Positions 62,728-64,000 of a stretch of 64,000 bases of DNA are shown here, in pieces (position 1 is the first letter of the stretch; each line of letters opens with the position of its first letter). The position numbers and the translations under genes were made by a program. The stretch is from Onishia taeanensis (GTDB taxonomy: Bacteria > Pseudomonadota > Gammaproteobacteria > Pseudomonadales > Halomonadaceae). The stretch is taken from contig NZ_FNCI01000017.1 of NCBI RefSeq assembly GCF_900100755.1, positions 1-64,000 of the forward strand. Reading direction: 5' to 3'. The notes below the pieces were generated by a model. The model was given only the letters and a program-made list of their open reading frames with translations. It was not told the DNA's origin and did no database searches.

Positions 62728-63761
62728 CCTGTTACCTCGAGGCGAGTGGTGCCTTTGGCGGCGACGATCTCGCCGCAGGGGGCGAGGCTCAGTCCGTGGG
62801 CTCGGCCGGCCCGCTCGATATCATCGGCCCAGGAGGGGTGCACGGCCAGCAGCAGGCCGCCGGAAGTTTGGGGGTCGCAGAGCCACTGCCAGCGTGCTTC
62901 GTCCATTACCGGCAACCGCTCACCGAGCGCCTCACGGTTACGCCGGGTGCCGCCGGGCACGGCACCCAGGCGCCGGTAGTGCTCGGCCTCGGCGAGTCGC
63001 GGCAGGCGTTTGAAATCGAGCCTGGCCGCGACGCCACTGGCCTCGCAGATCTCGCTCAGATGGCCGGCGAGGCCGAAACCGGTGACGTCGGTCATGGCAT
63101 GCACGCCCTTGATCTTGGCGAAGTCGGCTCCGATGCGGTTGGAGGCCAGCATGGTCTCCCGCGCCAGCCCCTGGTGGCCGGGCTTGACCAGCCCCTGCTT
63201 CTCGGCGGTCGTCAGCAGGCCCACACCGAGCGGCTTGGTCAGGTACAGAAGGTCGCCGACCTCGGCGCCCTTGTTGAGGATCAAATGTTTAAGATCCACC
63301 AGGCCGTTGACGGCCAGGCCAAATATCGGCTCCGACGATTCGATCGAGTGCCCGCCGGCCAGCGCCATGCCGTGCTCGCGGCACACCGCCTGGGCACCGG
63401 CTATCACGTCCCCTGCGACATGGGCGCCGAGCTTGTCCAGCGGCCAGCCGAGAATGCCCAGTGCCATCACCGGATCACCGCCCATGGCATAGACGTCGCT
63501 GATGGCGTTGGTGGCGGCGATGCGGCCGAAGTCAAAGGGGTCGTCGACGATCGGCGTGAAGAAGTCGGTGGTCGCGATCATGCCTCGCCCGTCGCCCAGA
63601 TCGTAGACGGCGGCGTCCTCGCGGCCCTGATTGCCGACGATCAGCCGCGAGTGGCTGGTGGCGGGACCCGCCTTGGCGAGGATGCCATCGAGCACGTCGG
63701 AGGCAATCTTGCAGCCACATCCCGCGCCGCGGCTGTATTCGGTCAGACGAATCGCACTCAT
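62724..63761 (-). CDS. selD: Selenide, water dikinase (selenophosphate synthetase)
   Basis: The product has 345 residues starting MSAIRLTEYSRGAGCGCKIA behind AGGAGATCGTG. The active-site position is an ordinary cysteine (GCGCK, Cys15 and Lys18), not selenocysteine. Further motifs are TTDFFTPIVDDPFDFGRIAA and TDVTGFGLAGHL. It makes selenophosphate from ATP and selenide. A GTG codon directly precedes the ATG and could extend it by one residue. selU follows by overlap; no selA or selB in the window. Confidence 0.96.
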   Translation of the reverse strand: MSAIRLTEYSRGAGCGCKIASDVLDGILAKAGPATSHSRLIVGNQGREDAAVYDLGDGRGMIATTDFFTPIVDDPFDFGRIAATNAISDVYAMGGDPVMALGILGWPLDKLGAHVAGDVIAGAQAVCREHGMALAGGHSIESSEPIFGLAVNGLVDLKHLILNKGAEVGDLLYLTKPLGVGLLTTAEKQGLVKPGHQGLARETMLASNRIGADFAKIKGVHAMTDVTGFGLAGHLSEICEASGVAARLDFKRLPRLAEAEHYRRLGAVPGGTRRNREALGERLPVMDEARWQWLCDPQTSGGLLLAVHPSWADDIERAGRAHGLSLAPCGEIVAAKGTTRLEVTG

Positions 63762-63852
63762 CACGATCTCCTTTCTGAAGGCGTTATTAATATCGGGCGC
63801 CGGCCGCCATCGGCGCTATCGCTCCAGGCGGCCCGTCTCTCGAGGGCCGGCA

Positions 63853-64000
63853 TCACAGCGCTTCGAGGGCATCGGCCAACTTGTCGACGGCGACCACTTC
63901 CATACCGGGAGGCGAGGTCTTGGGCGCATTGCCACGGGGCACGATAGCGCGCGTGAAGCCGTGCTTGGCGGCCTCGACGATGCGCTCCTGGCCGCTCGGC
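63853..64000 (-). CDS. radA: DNA repair protein RadA, C-terminal fragment
   Basis: Only the last ~49 codons are in the window; the gene continues beyond the right edge. The end reads SGQERIVEAAKHGFTRAIVP and ends ADALEAL, the Lon-protease-like C-terminal domain of RadA/Sms. RadA is a branch-migration ATPase in recombination. The stop codon is at 63853-63855. Confidence 0.88.
   Translation of the reverse strand, partial: PSGQERIVEAAKHGFTRAIVPRGNAPKTSPPGMEVVAVDKLADALEAL

Noticed and set aside
62796..63947. Plus-strand frame of 383 codons opposite selD
   Set aside because: Antisense to selD; no motif or ribosome site.

Overview
The window looks like chromosomal DNA of a halophilic gammaproteobacterium of the Halomonas/Chromohalobacter kind. 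The protein-coding regions are GC-rich. There is an ectoine hydroxylase gene (ectD), TRAP and iron ABC transporters, a histidine block (hisB-hisH-hisA-hisF), polA beside a DUF2782 gene and a choline-kinase-fold homoserine kinase, and a mutY-yggX-tRNA cluster. This assignment is inference from gene content and protein style; no 16S or marker search could be run.

Layout. 0-5.2 kb: a small membrane protein, a MATE exporter, an AtoE-type fatty-acid carrier, a hotdog thioesterase, an entericidin-like lipoprotein and a TauE/SafE permease. 5.5-10 kb: a long PutA lacking a DNA-binding domain, and a HIT protein. 10-15.5 kb: a DUF1007/NicO metal exporter pair, two related lipoproteins, glycerate kinase, Dps and a histidine-rich secreted protein. 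15.5-23.5 kb: TmcA with an acidic repeat linker, an SDR-like protein, and a three-part TRAP transporter with its sigma-54 activator, a sigma-54 promoter and three palindromic upstream sites. 23.7-32.8 kb: a SulP permease, an iron(III) ABC transporter whose ATPase gene is inverted between permease and binding protein, and an EmrAB-like pump.

32.8-36.9 kb is the accessory part of the window. It is AT-richer and carries small orphan genes. Two attC-like folding elements separate small same-strand genes, which suggests gene cassettes without a nearby integrase. At its right edge a YefM/Phd-type antitoxin gene is followed by only the first ~25 codons of a YoeB/Txe-type toxin, joined in frame to a YkgJ cysteine-cluster gene.

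37.3-49.5 kb: polA, DUF2782, thrB, an ArnT-like glycosyltransferase, speA, a two-part CoA-transferase with a C-terminal extension, an FAH-family enzyme and ectD. 49.9-51.1 kb holds small orphan genes next to the 3' end of tRNA-Thr. 51.2-53 kb: three tRNAs, yggX and mutY. 53-64 kb: an AsmA protein, a PanZ-like GNAT, the his genes, an outer-membrane protein, a YjaG-family protein, an alkyltransferase-like protein, an amidotransferase-like protein that has lost its nucleophile, selU-selD, and the 3' end of radA.

Most of the window is ordinary core genome. The parts most worth a second look are the cassette-like array with its toxin/YkgJ fusion, the sigma-54 TRAP control region, the Cys-to-Gly amidotransferase homologue and the histidine-rich insertion in the iron-transport ATPase.
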